The notes beneath the pieces were generated by a model, which did no database searches, was not told where the DNA came from, and saw only the letters and a list, made by a program, of their open reading frames with translations. DNA of 59,345 bases, taken from positions 1 through 59,345 of the IMG/VR virus record IMGVR_UViG_3300025909_000007; one strand, written 5' to 3'. The DNA comes from a virus. Below, piece after piece: positions 6,845 to 15,500 of this stretch (within the stretch, counting starts at the first letter, position 1; each line of letters begins with the position of its first letter). The position numbers and the translations under genes are program-made.

Positions 6845-7051
6845 TTAACCTATTGGTGGTGGGGGCGGAGGATCCTTGGGGGGAGGAGGCAATGGTCCAC
6901 CGCTTTCATCAGAAGCGGCTGTACTTCCTGGTTTGTTCTTCTTAGCAAAATCCAACAATTGTTTTTTGTACTCCTTTCTGGCTTGTATATCATCTTCCAG
7001 ATCGCCATGGATGTAGGCCAGTAATTCGTGATACTGTTTTGGGCTTAACAT
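6845..7051 (-). CDS. Small protein with polyproline tail, 68 aa
   Basis: The N-terminal 45 residues are helical and charged (SPKQYHELLAYIHGDLEDD). The last 20 are proline runs (PLPPPP, PPPPPP) ending in IG. Such tails act as rigid spacers or bind partner proteins, but the role here is unknown. The start codon overlaps the stop of the gene upstream (TAATG). Confidence 0.6.
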   Translation of the reverse strand: MLSPKQYHELLAYIHGDLEDDIQARKEYKKQLLDFAKKNKPGSTAASDESGGPLPPPPKDPPPPPPIG

Positions 7052-7176
7052 TATGCTGCTTTTTTTATCCGGCGTCTTGGTTTGCGACGTTTTGGTTTAG
7101 GAAATAATTTACGATGTACAACCCACCCGGTGCTAACCAATAAGGCTAATCCAAAAGTGAAGGCCAGTTCAGTCAT
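7051..7176 (-). CDS. Micro-membrane protein with basic tail, 41 aa
   Basis: ATG at 7176. One membrane helix (about 3-20, LAFTFGLALLVSTGWVV) followed by a strongly basic tail of alternating Lys, Arg and Pro. Topology would place the tail in the cytoplasm. It overlaps both neighbours by a few bases, typical for coupled phage genes. No family. Confidence 0.62.
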   Translation of the reverse strand: MTELAFTFGLALLVSTGWVVHRKLFPKPKRRKPRRRIKKAA

Positions 7177-7319
7177 GCCGCCCGGCGTTTACAATCACGA
7201 CACTTGCCTTTCTTCGCGTCAACACCTTTCGCTAAAACCAGGAACAATCCCAACATGCCGCAACCCATTCCGCAGATGCAGACCAAAGGAAACCAATCGT
7301 CAAAGGGAATGCGGGGCAT
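7173..7319 (-). CDS. Micro-membrane protein with Cys pairs, 48 aa
   Basis: Start at ATG 7319. An upstream ATG reaches a stop after seven codons. A hydrophobic helix holds CICGMGCGMLG, and the tail has CRDC between lysines and arginines. It could bind metal or form disulfides. It overlaps the next gene by 4 bases. No family known. Confidence 0.58.
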   Translation of the reverse strand: MPRIPFDDWFPLVCICGMGCGMLGLFLVLAKGVDAKKGKCRDCKRRAA

Positions 7320-7366
7320 GCATTAAAGTTACAACTTCGGCGCATTCCACCTATACGGTTTAACAC

Positions 7367-7795
7367 TTAGGGCTTATCCTCGGGCTTGCTTGGCTTCGGC
7401 GCTACCGTTGGCGCATCTAAATTACCAGTATGAAAATCCGCAATAGTAGTTTTCTCGTCTATGCCGGCGTTAATTCGTTTATTCATTACACTAAAAAATC
7501 TGCTTGCAATGTCTGAACCAATATAACCAATGGTCGCAAATATGGCGAGTATGGCCAGCGTGTTATCCGCGAACTTCGGGTACTGCTTAATGGCAGGCCC
7601 AAGTAGCATCAACCCCAGCCCAACGGTAAGCACGGTGCCCACCGCCTGGATAATAATATCCTGGGTAAAGAATATCGTCCAGTTGAATTTTATATTCGCC
7701 ACCCTCGCTTTTTTGGTAAGGGAGGCAATTACCGTCAGCATTGATAATGCCAGGCCGATAAGGCTGATCAAAAAACATTGCGCGTATAAATTCAT
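7367..7795 (-). CDS. Three-span membrane protein, holin candidate
   Basis: 142 aa. Membrane segments at about 5-25, 48-68 and 80-100, then a hydrophilic C-terminal tail rich in Pro, Lys and Asp (KPSKPEDKP). Three spans with a charged tail is class I holin topology, and the gene lies in the same operon as the lysin. No sequence family is recognised, so the call rests on topology and place only. Confidence 0.5.
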   Translation of the reverse strand: MNLYAQCFLISLIGLALSMLTVIASLTKKARVANIKFNWTIFFTQDIIIQAVGTVLTVGLGLMLLGPAIKQYPKFADNTLAILAIFATIGYIGSDIASRFFSVMNKRINAGIDEKTTIADFHTGNLDAPTVAPKPSKPEDKP

Positions 7796-7826
7796 GATGT
7801 TGGGGTTTGTAAGTAAAAATACGGTT

Positions 7827-8540
7827 TTAATACAAATAATTCCGTTTTTCGTAAGCTATTTTATCGCGGGCTTTTTTGATGTCCCGGATGGCCTGATCGC
7901 TTAATTCCTTGCCGTTGTAATTGCCGTAAAACAGGCTCAACACCAGCACTCCGTCAAAGATACCTTTACCCAGCTTCCAACGCCATGACTTTTCAACTCC
8001 GAACAGGTTCTGCGAAGACTGCAGGTCATCGTCATCGGTTGGGCCGATGGAAATATACCCCTTGGCTTCGTAATACAGTTTATGCAATGCCTTTGCGAAC
8101 AGGGCACCGCTACGCCCATCCCATTCCTTCATAATGGGGCGCACGTTTTCGGCTGTCCATTCGTTGGTGATATAAATATCAACTTGAATAAAATCTTCTA
8201 CCGTGGGGTTGTCTGGGAACTTACCAGCACCCGTCCATACGTAGCGGGATAAAGTTACCCGGTCCAGGTTGTGGAGGTCGCCTAAGCGCTGCAATTCACG
8301 ATCAACGGCAGTGTTGATGCGTCGGTTATTTTCTTCCTTCAACGATAAAGCAAGAGCGGCTTTAGCGGCCGCCCGTGCTTTGCGTCTATAATATCCGAAG
8401 GTGATACGAATTAAGAAGGTTTCAACTCGAGGGGAATCATTAACCCAGGCGGTGTAAATACGCGTTAACCACGGCTTCAGCAAAAGGCTGACACCGGTAA
8501 TAATTATCGTAGTTAACTCTTTTTCGCTGAGAATGGGCAT
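7827..8540 (-). CDS. Hypothetical phage protein with N-terminal hydrophobic segment, 237 aa
   Basis: An N-terminal hydrophobic stretch (about 10-30, TIIITGVSLLLKPWL) is followed by a basic, alanine-rich helix (about 45-75) and a mixed alpha/beta domain with DDDDLQSSQ near residue 175. It lies between the holin candidate and the secreted tail genes. It could be a membrane-tethered cytoplasmic protein or a structural part. No family is recognised. Confidence 0.6.
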   Translation of the reverse strand: MPILSEKELTTIIITGVSLLLKPWLTRIYTAWVNDSPRVETFLIRITFGYYRRKARAAAKAALALSLKEENNRRINTAVDRELQRLGDLHNLDRVTLSRYVWTGAGKFPDNPTVEDFIQVDIYITNEWTAENVRPIMKEWDGRSGALFAKALHKLYYEAKGYISIGPTDDDDLQSSQNLFGVEKSWRWKLGKGIFDGVLVLSLFYGNYNGKELSDQAIRDIKKARDKIAYEKRNYLY

Positions 8541-8594
8541 GGCATTATAAAGTTAATACCTTGCCGACAATATTACCGACCGGGGAAACCCTTA

Positions 8595-8687
8595 CTAGGC
8601 AAGTACGATATAGAGTAGAATTGCAATCACAGCTACGCCCCAGTACCAACGGTCGAATTTGCGAGTGTCTACCATCTGATTTTGCAT
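8595..8687 (-). CDS. Micro-membrane protein, 30 aa
   Basis: ATG at 8687. Twelve polar residues (MQNQMVDTRKFD) precede a single membrane helix (RWYWGVAVIAILLYIVLA) that ends the protein. It overlaps the upstream microgene by 19 bases. A single-span tail-anchored microprotein; function unknown. 8541-8594 is a non-coding gap with nothing clear. Confidence 0.55.
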   Translation of the reverse strand: MQNQMVDTRKFDRWYWGVAVIAILLYIVLA

Positions 8688-8812
8688 ATACTTTCAATTT
8701 GCTGCCTTAAAGGTTGTACAAATAGTTTACCTGTTTGATTTTGGTCAATTAAAATGCCATTAAACAATTCAGCAAGATCCGCAACTGCACTTTTTGCCGC
8801 ACTAATATACAT
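8669..8812 (-). CDS. Small hypothetical protein, 47 aa
   Basis: ATG at 8812, six bases after the stop of the large secreted gene. Predicted mostly helical (SAAKSAVADLAELFNGILI, then PLRQQIESICKIRW). No family. Support comes only from packing and normal composition. Confidence 0.48.
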   Translation of the reverse strand: MYISAAKSAVADLAELFNGILIDQNQTGKLFVQPLRQQIESICKIRW

Positions 8813-8818
8813 ACAATT

Positions 8819-11800
8819 TTACCTATATATTTTTAGAATTTGCACCGTTACCAGGGGTGCGGTGGTAAAGATAAATGCGCCGGCGCTACAACCTGAGGCA
8901 GCGCCGCTACCGTTTGTGGGTACTACGTACCAACTATGAGTAGTTCCCGCCCCGAAGCCGAACGCATTGTAATTGGTTGAGCCTACCGAGGTGACCAGCA
9001 CACCGTCGATCCATACCTGGTAGCTGGTGGCTCCGGCCGCCGCGCTCCAGCTCAATGCAGCGTTGGTTTGACTGGCTACCGTACTTCCGCTTGCTGGCAA
9101 TATGTTTGTCGTGCAGGACGGCGGTGAGCCTGCTGATTCCAGTCCGAAATAAAGCCTCGGCATTTGGGTAACAGTCCGCGAGACAGCTCCTGCAGATGGC
9201 GTCAACGTAGTGGACGTGCCTGTTAACGTGCTGAAGGACGGAATGAATTCCCGAACAGATGAAACGCCAGGCACACTCAGGCTGTAAGTGCTGGAAAGGT
9301 TTGTCTTGGCGCTGTAGAAAACGACATACACAACGCTATCACTGTGCTGATAATGGTGACCACGGAAAACCCAAACACCGGTCCTGCCGCCGCGAACCAT
9401 TACGCTATCACAATAATAGTTTTGCAGGTTGTCGAATACGCCGCCGGTTACATACCAGGCCGGGAAAAACGTTTGTACATCGAAGGGGTCACTACTTGAT
9501 TTATCAGCGGCTTTACCGGAACTATAGAATTGATCTTTGAATTGCCCGGATGGTGAATTATTCACGCTGGTAAGTTCAAAGTTCACTTGCTTTTCAAATG
9601 GGGCCGCCCAACCGAAAATATTTTGTTGCGCATCCCAAATGCCTTTTACCTGGAGACTATCGCCCAATCCGGAAATCGACGCAGTAGTATATTGACTGGT
9701 GGCTGCCGCCTGCAAATCGGTTGTTGGCTTTGTACCGTAACCGTCTCGCCCAGTTTCGGTCAACCAGAATTGCGTTGTATCGGGTAGGTATTTGTAAATT
9801 TGCCGCTTAACACTATCCGCAAACGTTAGCCAATTATTACGGGAATTAACCGCCCATGCTGGCGGAACGGAACCTGAATTCTGTTGCTCCGTAAGCGTAT
9901 GAATAATACCGCCCAATGAATCTTGATCGGCCAAGTAATAGTGACCGTTCAAAATATTATGGGGAAATATTTTGTCAGTGGTCATTGTTTGCGTGTAGAA
10001 GAAAAAACTTTTCACCTGATAGATGTCACCAGCATACACCATACCCGGCTGGATAATTTGCATGGTTGGGTCTACCTGCTTAATTGCTCTGTAATCGGCT
10101 CGGGCTTTCCAGAAATTTGATTTATGTGTATAGCCGTTAAAGAATGGTTCATTATCTGTTTCGAGATAAGGGAAGTAGTTTCGTCCATTGGCAACGGTTC
10201 CAGCAAACCGGTTCGTGCCGGCGCTGTTTCTTCCGTACACTTTTGTGAGGTCACTGAATAATGCGCTATCCCTGCCCCAGCTATAAGGATTTTCTGCTTC
10301 CAATCCAGGTGCATCGGTATTGACTAATCCACCCGTGTAGGTATTGCCGCCCTTTGTGGAAAGTATCATGTCTTTGCCGCCGGCTATATTTCGAGCGATT
10401 ATGGTTGGTGAGAAGTCGCCCGCACCGCCCGGCCAGTAATTAATTGTCGTTGGAATACCCGGAGCGTTCACATTGTCATAATAATTTGTCGCTGTGAAGA
10501 TCCTTTGCCCACCGTCATGCGCGAGAGAAGCAAGGCCGACCGGTTGCGCCACATTGGTATAAATTTTCTTTCTGTAAATGCCAGTTGAATCGCGGCGGTT
10601 GCGGATGGGCCCGGTGTAGTCTTTGCGAACGCTGTCGCTGTACATCGCCAACGAAGTATCGGCAGTATAATATCCGTACAATACAATTTCATTGGTTTTT
10701 GAAACGTGATGTGTTGCAGTGGAGGTCAGCATTAACTCCAGGTATCGCATCCGGTTGCGCTGGTTCGTGCTATCAATTACAACATGCTCCCAAGCTCCGG
10801 ATGCAGTCGAGGTAAGGCTGTCGAGCTGAGTACAGAGGCTGTCCATTCGTGAGTCGTACAACCAGCGCGATGTAACGGGCTTACGCATTACCTGCTGGTC
10901 ATAATTGTACAGCCTTATTTTGACACTGGCTGTATCGCCTGGATCTTTCCACCAAACTTCCTGTAAAACAAAGCGAAGTGTAGTGTCGTTCAAATTTCGC
11001 AAACCCGTTAAATCGAGCTTCACCATAGCCCTGCTGAAACCGGGTAAAAATCGGTATGGGTAACCTCTGTTGGTTTGACTGAAGCCATATACATCCAGGT
11101 CGTTGCGAGGTGCGCCGTTGGTATTTAAAAATCCATGAGCGGGATTGCTCACTGAAGTTGTATCGGTGGTAACTCCATTGCGCGGATCGACGTTTGAGTG
11201 ACCGCCTTTCTGGTTATCAAAAAAGGACGTAGGGTTGTTTACGTCATAGCTGCCATACATGGCATCAAAGATGTCGTATACGCGTGCCTGCCCCATTACT
11301 GGTGCGCTAACACCCGCCTTATTCAAAAACAACAGCCAGATATTATGAGCGCTGTCCACACCACGGGCAGAGAATGCGCTATCCCAAGTGTTATTATCGT
11401 GACCAAATGTGCCTGTAAATTTTGTGTACTTCAGATTGGTGACGCCAGCACCGGCAAGGTCACTGAACTCAGTGGCGCTGTTCGTTTCACCACAAGTACC
11501 ATCCACTGCTGCATGAAATAATCGAACGATTTTACCAGCTAATAATGATGGTTGACTTCCGCTCCGTGGGTTACACATTGAAGCTTCAACAAACATTTTA
11601 AATCTATTTGCCCGGTAATTCGTAGGGTTGCCGAAACTGTATAATGATACAGGCCAGGTTGGAAAATCTATTGTATTGGTGGCGCCTTGCGATATGCCGC
11701 TCATCATATACCGTGTGGTGTCTTGGTGAGTAAAGCCATAAGTCAAATCAAACTTATCCATCACCGTATATATATTGTTGGGGAACCCGGCAACCTGCAC

Positions 11801-12136
11801 GGGGTTACAACCGCAGCCATTTGTGAATGGAATTATCTGAACAATCCATGCGCTATCCAATACGGACATTGCGTTTTGTTGTGCTGTTCCCGCCCCGCCG
11901 GTCATTAGTCGAAATGGACCTACGGCGGTTGCAGTAGAAACATTATCTTTTTCACCATTGCCACCGAAAAACCATGCAACCGGGTATTTAATTCCTGTCG
12001 CCTGCACTCTTGGACGTTTCACGATAAGCGTGTAATTGCTGTTGACCACAACCGTGTCAAACAATGAAGTGTAGGTCGTCTGCGCCTCACCAGCGAAACA
12101 GGATAAAAGAAATATGGCGAGAATAAGTTTTTTCAT
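8819..12136 (-). CDS. Secreted/tail esterase-glycosidase-FN3 protein (putative depolymerase)
   Basis: 1105 aa from the ATG at 12136. An upstream in-frame ATG at 12172 would bury the signal peptide. The N-terminus MKKLILAIFLLSCFAGEAQ is a Sec signal peptide. Residues about 30-260 look like an alpha/beta-hydrolase esterase of the PHB-depolymerase/feruloyl-esterase type: GISQG with Ser149, D212 in FHAAVDGTCG, and H246 in FGHDNNTW. Residues about 570-830 resemble a (beta/alpha)8 glycosidase, with DNEP (E663) as possible acid/base and WLTETG (E794) as possible nucleophile. Residues about 1005-1095 form a fibronectin type III domain. It probably strips acyl groups and cuts a host surface polysaccharide. 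A signal peptide on such a phage protein is unusual. Confidence 0.72.
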   Translation of the reverse strand: MKKLILAIFLLSCFAGEAQTTYTSLFDTVVVNSNYTLIVKRPRVQATGIKYPVAWFFGGNGEKDNVSTATAVGPFRLMTGGAGTAQQNAMSVLDSAWIVQIIPFTNGCGCNPVQVAGFPNNIYTVMDKFDLTYGFTHQDTTRYMMSGISQGATNTIDFPTWPVSLYSFGNPTNYRANRFKMFVEASMCNPRSGSQPSLLAGKIVRLFHAAVDGTCGETNSATEFSDLAGAGVTNLKYTKFTGTFGHDNNTWDSAFSARGVDSAHNIWLLFLNKAGVSAPVMGQARVYDIFDAMYGSYDVNNPTSFFDNQKGGHSNVDPRNGVTTDTTSVSNPAHGFLNTNGAPRNDLDVYGFSQTNRGYPYRFLPGFSRAMVKLDLTGLRNLNDTTLRFVLQEVWWKDPGDTASVKIRLYNYDQQVMRKPVTSRWLYDSRMDSLCTQLDSLTSTASGAWEHVVIDSTNQRNRMRYLELMLTSTATHHVSKTNEIVLYGYYTADTSLAMYSDSVRKDYTGPIRNRRDSTGIYRKKIYTNVAQPVGLASLAHDGGQRIFTATNYYDNVNAPGIPTTINYWPGGAGDFSPTIIARNIAGGKDMILSTKGGNTYTGGLVNTDAPGLEAENPYSWGRDSALFSDLTKVYGRNSAGTNRFAGTVANGRNYFPYLETDNEPFFNGYTHKSNFWKARADYRAIKQVDPTMQIIQPGMVYAGDIYQVKSFFFYTQTMTTDKIFPHNILNGHYYLADQDSLGGIIHTLTEQQNSGSVPPAWAVNSRNNWLTFADSVKRQIYKYLPDTTQFWLTETGRDGYGTKPTTDLQAAATSQYTTASISGLGDSLQVKGIWDAQQNIFGWAAPFEKQVNFELTSVNNSPSGQFKDQFYSSGKAADKSSSDPFDVQTFFPAWYVTGGVFDNLQNYYCDSVMVRGGRTGVWVFRGHHYQHSDSVVYVVFYSAKTNLSSTYSLSVPGVSSVREFIPSFSTLTGTSTTLTPSAGAVSRTVTQMPRLYFGLESAGSPPSCTTNILPASGSTVASQTNAALSWSAAAGATSYQVWIDGVLVTSVGSTNYNAFGFGAGTTHSWYVVPTNGSGAASGCSAGAFIFTTAPLVTVQILKIYR

Positions 12137-12582
12137 TATTTCTTTATTACGGTTACAGTCGTGTCGGACCAAAGAATCACCCTGGCAAAGAATACTCCCT
12201 TATTATGCACGCTGATATCCTCAACCGTGTCTCTCACCGGTACCGGCGTTGGAATAGGTGGCTTTACTACCACCGGCGCTGCAGGATCATACACGGTCGC
12301 TGCTGTGCCAACGTTGCCGCCCTTATCCTGCACCGTTAGAATGAACGTGTACCTGGTACCCGCTTTTATGGTTGCGGTCAGTGGAGCCAGATTGCTACCG
12401 CCGTAATAAACACCATTTGTGAAGTTCACTGAAGGGGATACCGTCCAATAGTAAGAACCAATATTACCCGTTGAACTATCAGCTTTCAGCGTGGCTGTTG
12501 TGCCGTTCACAGTAACTATTGGAACTGCTTTAGGCTGAGCGAAGCATGTGGTGCTGAGGAGTAATAAAAAAAGTATTTTCAT
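12136..12582 (-). CDS. Secreted PKD/Ig-like domain protein, 148 aa
   Basis: N-terminus MKILFLLLLSTTCFAQ is a Sec signal peptide. Residues about 20-100 form one PKD-like beta-sandwich (SYYWTVSP, RYTFILTVQDKGGN), followed by a Pro/Val-rich linker (VVVKPPIPTPVPV) and a short C-terminal beta segment. Stop and start codons overlap with its neighbours (TAATG and ATTAG type), so it is translated with the depolymerase and spike genes. Probably a carbohydrate- or protein-binding adaptor between them. That is inference. Confidence 0.65.
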   Translation of the reverse strand: MKILFLLLLSTTCFAQPKAVPIVTVNGTTATLKADSSTGNIGSYYWTVSPSVNFTNGVYYGGSNLAPLTATIKAGTRYTFILTVQDKGGNVGTAATVYDPAAPVVVKPPIPTPVPVRDTVEDISVHNKGVFFARVILWSDTTVTVIKK

Positions 12583-15500
12583 TAGTTTGTTATTATGACC
12601 GTCCAGTCTGTTCCATCGCTTTTGAAAGTGAAGAGTGCGGATGTATTTGTGCCAAGTGTTGTACCTATCAAACCTGTATTGTTATAGAAATTAGCTGTTC
12701 CGCCGACTGTGGCGAACCCAACAGCGATACTTGTTCCAGCGATGTAAACTTTTATTTCTCGATTAGGAACTGTCGATGGATTAGGCAATGTAATTACTCT
12801 TGTTGTTCCTCCGCTGCTATATAGGTAGCATAGCGTTCCAATTCCTTGTGATATTGTGTAGTCTGTGCTTCCGGTAAATCTTACCAATCTTCCTGCATAA
12901 GCAGAAAAAACAGCAGCGCTATCAATAGCAACAGTATGAACCGGGGTTGTTGTTGAATTTGCAACTGAAGATGTTATTCCAAAACCATCCGATTTCCCGA
13001 ATGATGTAACAGTGCCAGATCCGCCGCCAGTGGGGTACGGCATTTGCGCAATGCTACTATCTGGTAACTTTACGAGAATGTTAGGAGTGCCAACACCCAG
13101 CCTTGTACCAAATAATTTAACATCCCCAGTCCCTTCTATCCTCAACCGCTCCACATCGGTTCCATTATTGGTTGTCATCGATATGGCAGCACCAGAAGTC
13201 GTCGTAGAAAGTACCAGATTACCAGCATACCCCGCGACGCTTAGCGCGTTATCGGAAAATACTCCTGCGCCACCAGAAGATCCGATACCGCGTATTGCGC
13301 CGATGGTTGTCCCACCTACCTTAAAATCAGTTCCGGCCAGCGCGCTGATGTTATTCGATTCTATTAACAACTTTGAGCTAGATCCAGCATTATAAACATG
13401 CAATCGTTCAGTTGGTGTGATACCTAATCCTAATTTACCGTCGGTGGTCAATTCCGCTATTTGGACAGAAGAATTTCTCCATATATACGATCCATTTATT
13501 TCATTTGCGTAGTAGTAATTCAAATCCGGAGATCCGCCGTACTGACCAAATCCTTCCACCATCATTCTCGATCCGGACCCGTCTCTCCAGCTCATATAGG
13601 CCAATGAACTACCTGCTGTTCCTGTTGCAGCCTGTACGGAAAACTGTCCGTAACCCGATACGCTTGGCGCAACGATATGTAAAGGAGCGGATGGCGCGCC
13701 ACCAATACCCAGCCTTGCATTTGTATTGTCCCAAATAAAATTAGCTGACCCCGCAAAAGCGCCTGCATTGTTATACTGTACTTGTGTAGTAGATCCACCC
13801 GGAGTTCCGCTACCGCCACCGCTAACTATATCACTGGTATTAGCCAACTGTTTCCATGCCGCGCCTACACGAACATCAACCCGGCCACTGTCATTATTAA
13901 ATCCAATCATGCCTGTTGTGGGCGAAGCAGGGCGTGTAGAAGTAGTCCAACGAGATGGAACAAGTGGCCTGAATAATCGAAACGAATCGGAGTTAAAATT
14001 GAAAATAGTAGGGATTGAAGACCCATCAGAAGCCCTTACCTCCAACCTGCCTTTATTAATATTGCCATCGGTCGCTGCATACATCTGAACCAATCTTTTT
14101 TGAGTAGATGCGCTATTGTTCACAAACATGAACTGTCCGACTGCGTTTGATGTTCCCGTCTGATCGTTGGTGACAAGGAACTGTGGGAAATAACTATCAT
14201 CGCTTGCAACATATCCAGACCTTACCTCTGCTACCGCTGTAGAATCATTTTGACCCGGTAAATAGGTTACCGTTCCAGCCGTTCCCGTAACCTGGTGACG
14301 GGCAAGATTTCCCCTTGTCAAATCAATCAGCGTAACAGCAGAAGCTCCATTCTGCGAAAAGAGAGCGCCGAATGTTTCTAATTTATAGTAATGGATGTAC
14401 CCGTTTAAATTACTACTCGGATCGTCGATAGTATTTGAATTATCATACCAACTGCCATCGGTACGCAATTCAACATCCAGCTTGTCGATTTTCAAAACAC
14501 AGTTTCCCGCCTCTGGTGAAAACATTCCTATTGCATGTTTATTCCACTGCGCAGGAACGGACTGTAAATGAATAGCGTGGTTAGTTGCAGTAAACCCAAT
14601 TCCATATTCATTCATCGTAGTTTGAATATTATTACCAGTGGCCCACTCACCGAAAACGAACCCGTACTTGTGCCCAACGGAGAATACGTTGTTTGTGACT
14701 ACACCTATACCGCCATTTGTTTTTGTTCCTTTATAGCCAAAAGTTAAAAACGTCGGAGATGATGAAGTGCTTCCTGGAATATCTATGTCGAACCGGCTTT
14801 CATGAACATTTGTATTAACAGCCCACTCAAAGTTTACGCCTGACATCCTTGGGCCTCCGCTATTCTTGCCCGCCGTGTTTCTGAAGATGATATTCTGCAT
14901 GTTCACATCAACGGCGTTGAAAAATCCACCAGCACCATCGGACTCACCTTTCGTTCCTAATATGCAAGGATAGGTTCCCGATGAAGTGTTTAGCGTTGAA
15001 TAAAATATGGTGCCTATGGTAACCGGATTAACAGCCGTTAATGCTCCTTCTTCTACTGATGCCGGACTGCCCCCCTGTATTGTTAAAGTCCGATCTGAAG
15101 TATGAACCGGTAGATTACCAGCAGCGACAAGGGGTATGTATAACTGTGAATTAGGGTTCTGTCCACTAATCGAAGTTTGCAACGCCCCGTTAATAATGTA
15201 AATACCATCCGGGAAATACGCTACACCATGGCCCGATGCTGTAGCTGCGTTTATAGTAGCCTGAACCGGTAGTGTTAAGTCTGTTCCGTACACAAACTGT
15301 GCAGACGAAACGGTTGTAGAAGCCGCAAAAGAAAGTGTTACCGTAGTGGAATTAGTAAAGGCCGTTATCGTTCCGGTGCTGTCTTTACTGCTTGCGCCGA
15401 CACCTTTAGGATGAATAACCTTACCTATATCTCCGGAGGTAAACACTGCTGATGCGCTGGTAAAGGTTGTGCTGCCTGCTGTCATTGCACCATCGTAGAG

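Noticed and set aside
12136-12172. Upstream start for the esterase-glycosidase gene
   Set aside because: It would add 12 polar residues before a perfect signal peptide and overlap the previous gene by 37 bases.
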